Source: Planctomycetota bacterium (GTDB lineage Bacteria > Planctomycetota > Phycisphaerae > Sedimentisphaerales > Anaerohalosphaeraceae). Taken from it: a stretch of 5,733 nt of DNA. Location: NCBI GenBank assembly GCA_012519365.1, contig JAAYQH010000116.1, forward strand, positions 1 to 5,733, in the 5' to 3' direction. Of this stretch, positions 3,559 to 5,733 are shown piece by piece; the first letter of the stretch is position 1; each line of letters begins with the position of its first letter. A program made the translations under genes and the position numbers. Below the pieces are notes generated by a model. That model was not told the DNA's origin, did not search any database, and worked only from the letters and a program-made list of their open reading frames with translations.

Positions 3559-5733
3559 GTGAAAGGAATTGGAAAAATGTGTGTTTGCGGTCTGCCCGTA
3601 TTGCTATTGTCGGCACCGGCCTTGGCGGCTGAGTCGGCCGATGAGGGATTCGGGCTGCGGTGGGGTGCACCCCTGGCGGCAATGGCAACAGCCCTGGTGG
3701 CATTGTGGTTTGCGCGCTTTTTTTATAAAAAAGTACTCGAAGCCCCGGCCGGAAGTGAAAAAATGATTGAAATCGCCGGCCACGTTCAGGAAGGCGCCTA
3801 CGCCTATCTGTTCCGCCAATACAAGGTGGTGGCTGTCGTATTCCTAATCCTTGTGCTGATTCTGGGATTTCTGGCTTATGAGGGGATTCAGAACCCCTTC
3901 GTGCCGCTGGCGTTCCTGACGGGGGGCTTTTTCAGCGGTTTGTGCGGCTTTTTGGGGATGAAGACCGCCACGATGGCCTCCAGCCGAACCGCTCAGGGCG
4001 CTATGGAAGGGCTGAACCGTGGGTTGCAAGTGGCATTCCGCGCCGGTGCCGTGATGGGGCTGGTGGTGGTGGGCTTCGGCCTGCTGGATATCACCCTGTG
4101 GTATCTGGTATTGGACAAGTTGGTCTATACCACCAAACATATGCAAGAAGGGCTGAGTCTGTTTGGGTTGACACTGGTGCACGAAGGGATGGATCCGTCC
4201 CAGAAATTGATTGAAATAACCGTCACGATGATGACGTTTGGAATGGGTGCTTCAACGCAGGCGTTGTTTGCTCGTGTCGGCGGCGGTATCTATACCAAGG
4301 CCGCGGATGTTGGGGCCGACCTGGTCGGTAAGGTCGAAGCAGGCATACCGGAAGACGACCCGCGGAACCCGGCAACCATTGCCGACAATGTGGGCGACAA
4401 CGTGGGTGATGTGGCCGGTATGGGCGCTGACCTGTACGAAAGTTACTGCGGCTCGATTCTGGCAACGGCAACACTGGGTGCCGCCCTGTCGCTAACAGCG
4501 TTGCCGGGCAACCTGACGCCGCTGAAGGCCGTGCTGGCGCCAATGCTCGTAGCGGGCATGGGGATTCTTCTGTCGATCGCCGGCATCTTTATGGTCAAGT
4601 GTGAGGAAGGCGCAAGCCAAAAGCAGCTGCTGCGTGCCCTGCTGAAAGGAACACTTGGCAGTTCCGTGCTGATTTTGGCTGCAATGGTCATTTTGGTGCT
4701 GACCGGATTTATGACGTGGGGCATCTTCTTCTCGGTGGTCTCGGGATTGCTGGCCGGCGTCATCATCGGGCAGATTACCGAGTACTATACCTCGGATGAA
4801 TATAAGCCGACCAAGGGGATTGCCGCACAGGCTCAGATGGGCCCGGCCACGACCATCATTGACGGATTCGCCGTTGGAATGACCTCCACCGGCTGGTCGG
4901 TGGTAACCATTGTGCTGGGCATCGTGTGTGCGTTCACGTTTGCCCGCGGCTTTGAAAATTTTGCCTGGGGCTTGTACGGTATCGGCTTTGCTGCGGTAGG
5001 AATGCTTTCAACACTGGGCATTACGTTAGCGACCGATGCCTATGGGCCGATCGCCGACAATGCCGGCGGCAATGCCGAGATGTGCGGCCTGGGTGAAGAA
5101 GTCCGTAAACGTACCGACGCTCTCGATGCCCTGGGCAATACGACCGCTGCGACCGGTAAGGGCTTTGCCATCGGCTCGGCGGCGTTGACCGCGATGGCTC
5201 TGCTGGCGGCCTATCTGGAAGAAGTGCGTACCTGGATCAAGAAGCTCATTCTGGCCACGCCGGAGGGAATTGACGGCGTTTGTCAGATCGGCGAAAAGGT
5301 CTTTACCTATGCCGATGTGACCACGGCGACCATCATGGATTTCGTCGACGCCTATAATCTGACGATTATGAATCCGCGGCTGCTGGGCGGGGTCTTTATC
5401 GGTGCGATGATGTGTTTTCTGTTCTGTGCCATGCTGATCAAAGCCGTCGGTCGAGCTGCAGGCGCAATGGTCAATGAAGTGCGAACCCAATTCCGTGAAA
5501 AACCAGGAATTATGGAAGGCACCGATTTGCCGGATTATGCCCGTTGTGTGTCTATTTCCACCGCCGGGGCACAGAAGGAAATGATTGTTCCCAGTCTGCT
5601 GGCGATTATCGTGCCAGTGGCAACGGGCCTGTTGCTGGATGTGGCCGGTGTGATGGGGTTGCTGGCGGGCGTGCTGACAACCGGCTTTTCGCTGGCGATC
5701 ACGCTGAACAACTCCGGCGGCGCCTGGGACAAC
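3559..5733 (+). CDS. hppA: Membrane-bound ion-pumping pyrophosphatase, K+-dependent, probably Na+-translocating (3' end outside window)
   Basis: The enzyme hydrolyses pyrophosphate to drive H+ or Na+ out across the cytoplasmic membrane. The frame is open for 725 codons to the window edge; about 70-90 residues of the usual C-terminus are missing. Substrate-site motifs are intact: TKAADVGADLVGK at 246-258 (Asp250, Asp254, Lys258), PEDDPRNP at 264-271, and DNVGDNVGD at 276-284. The GNTTAATGKG segment (526-535) has Ala530 and Gly533 where K+-independent enzymes have Lys and Thr, indicating K+ dependence. GADLYES (289-295) places Glu294 three residues after Asp291, as in Thermotoga Na+-PPase and unlike plant H+-PPases, so Na+ transport is inferred; a dual Na+/H+ pump is not excluded. 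The N-terminus (7-24) looks like a signal peptide ending APALAA, followed by the first span at about 37-55. The last residues, NNSGGAWDN, match the conserved region ahead of the C-terminal catalytic helices. No frameshift is seen. Confidence 0.95.
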   Translation, partial: MKGIGKMCVCGLPVLLLSAPALAAESADEGFGLRWGAPLAAMATALVALWFARFFYKKVLEAPAGSEKMIEIAGHVQEGAYAYLFRQYKVVAVVFLILVLILGFLAYEGIQNPFVPLAFLTGGFFSGLCGFLGMKTATMASSRTAQGAMEGLNRGLQVAFRAGAVMGLVVVGFGLLDITLWYLVLDKLVYTTKHMQEGLSLFGLTLVHEGMDPSQKLIEITVTMMTFGMGASTQALFARVGGGIYTKAADVGADLVGKVEAGIPEDDPRNPATIADNVGDNVGDVAGMGADLYESYCGSILATATLGAALSLTALPGNLTPLKAVLAPMLVAGMGILLSIAGIFMVKCEEGASQKQLLRALLKGTLGSSVLILAAMVILVLTGFMTWGIFFSVVSGLLAGVIIGQITEYYTSDEYKPTKGIAAQAQMGPATTIIDGFAVGMTSTGWSVVTIVLGIVCAFTFARGFENFAWGLYGIGFAAVGMLSTLGITLATDAYGPIADNAGGNAEMCGLGEEVRKRTDALDALGNTTAATGKGFAIGSAALTAMALLAAYLEEVRTWIKKLILATPEGIDGVCQIGEKVFTYADVTTATIMDFVDAYNLTIMNPRLLGGVFIGAMMCFLFCAMLIKAVGRAAGAMVNEVRTQFREKPGIMEGTDLPDYARCVSISTAGAQKEMIVPSLLAIIVPVATGLLLDVAGVMGLLAGVLTTGFSLAITLNNSGGAWDN

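Noticed and set aside
5026..5490. A 154-codon minus-strand frame antisense to hppA
   Set aside because: The opposite strand encodes conserved pyrophosphatase motifs throughout. The His/Gly/Arg-rich translation is a shadow.
1..5733. tRNA, rRNA, riboswitch, CRISPR, insertion sequence or attachment site
   Set aside because: I saw no cloverleaf, spaced repeat array, transposase motif or long terminal repeats. The only repeats are the short ones listed.

Overview
The window carries ordinary bacterial chromosomal DNA: six genes, one cut at each end of the window, with no RNA gene, mobile element or CRISPR array. Nothing identifies the organism outright. A GspF/PilC-type protein with an unusually long hydrophobic tail, a YjbQ of the 'GPWE' type, an ArgJ with 'DGHQSTND', a K+-dependent membrane pyrophosphatase and CACAGAG-type intergenic repeats together suggest an environmental Gram-negative, perhaps anaerobic, bacterium. 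Planctomycetota (Phycisphaerae-like) is my best guess, held at low to moderate confidence.

Layout. Positions 1-192 hold the 3' end of a type II secretion/type IV pilus inner-membrane F-domain protein on the + strand. It converges on yjbQ (251-667, - strand). A 164-base divergent intergenic region (668-831) follows, with a small inverted-repeat cluster and a possible promoter. Next is a translationally coupled pair on the + strand: an unrecognised 78-residue single-span protein (832-1068), whose stop overlaps (ATGA) the start of a NapH/NosR-like integral-membrane polyferredoxin with 18 cysteines (1065-1937). A 242-base gap (1938-2179) contains a stem-loop, a promoter-like element and a perfect 12-base palindrome just before the argJ ribosome-binding site. 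argJ (2180-3385) encodes ornithine/glutamate N-acetyltransferase. A 173-base gap (3386-3558) holds a terminator-like hairpin, a good promoter candidate and a 16-base tandem repeat. The last gene is hppA (3559 to beyond 5733), a membrane-bound ion-pumping pyrophosphatase that reads openly through the window edge. Its residues indicate K+ dependence and fit Na+ pumping.

How the genes fit together. They look like neighbouring independent transcription units, not a single pathway. The only clear operon is the 78-aa protein plus polyferredoxin, which probably moves electrons at or across the cytoplasmic membrane. HppA would conserve energy from pyrophosphate released by biosynthesis, ArgJ serves arginine synthesis, and YjbQ is a small metabolic enzyme of uncertain physiological role. 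I did not find a convincing new defence or mobile system. The least explained items are the small coupled partner of the polyferredoxin and the CAAAAGT(C/G)GTTTTG motif found in two different intergenic regions.
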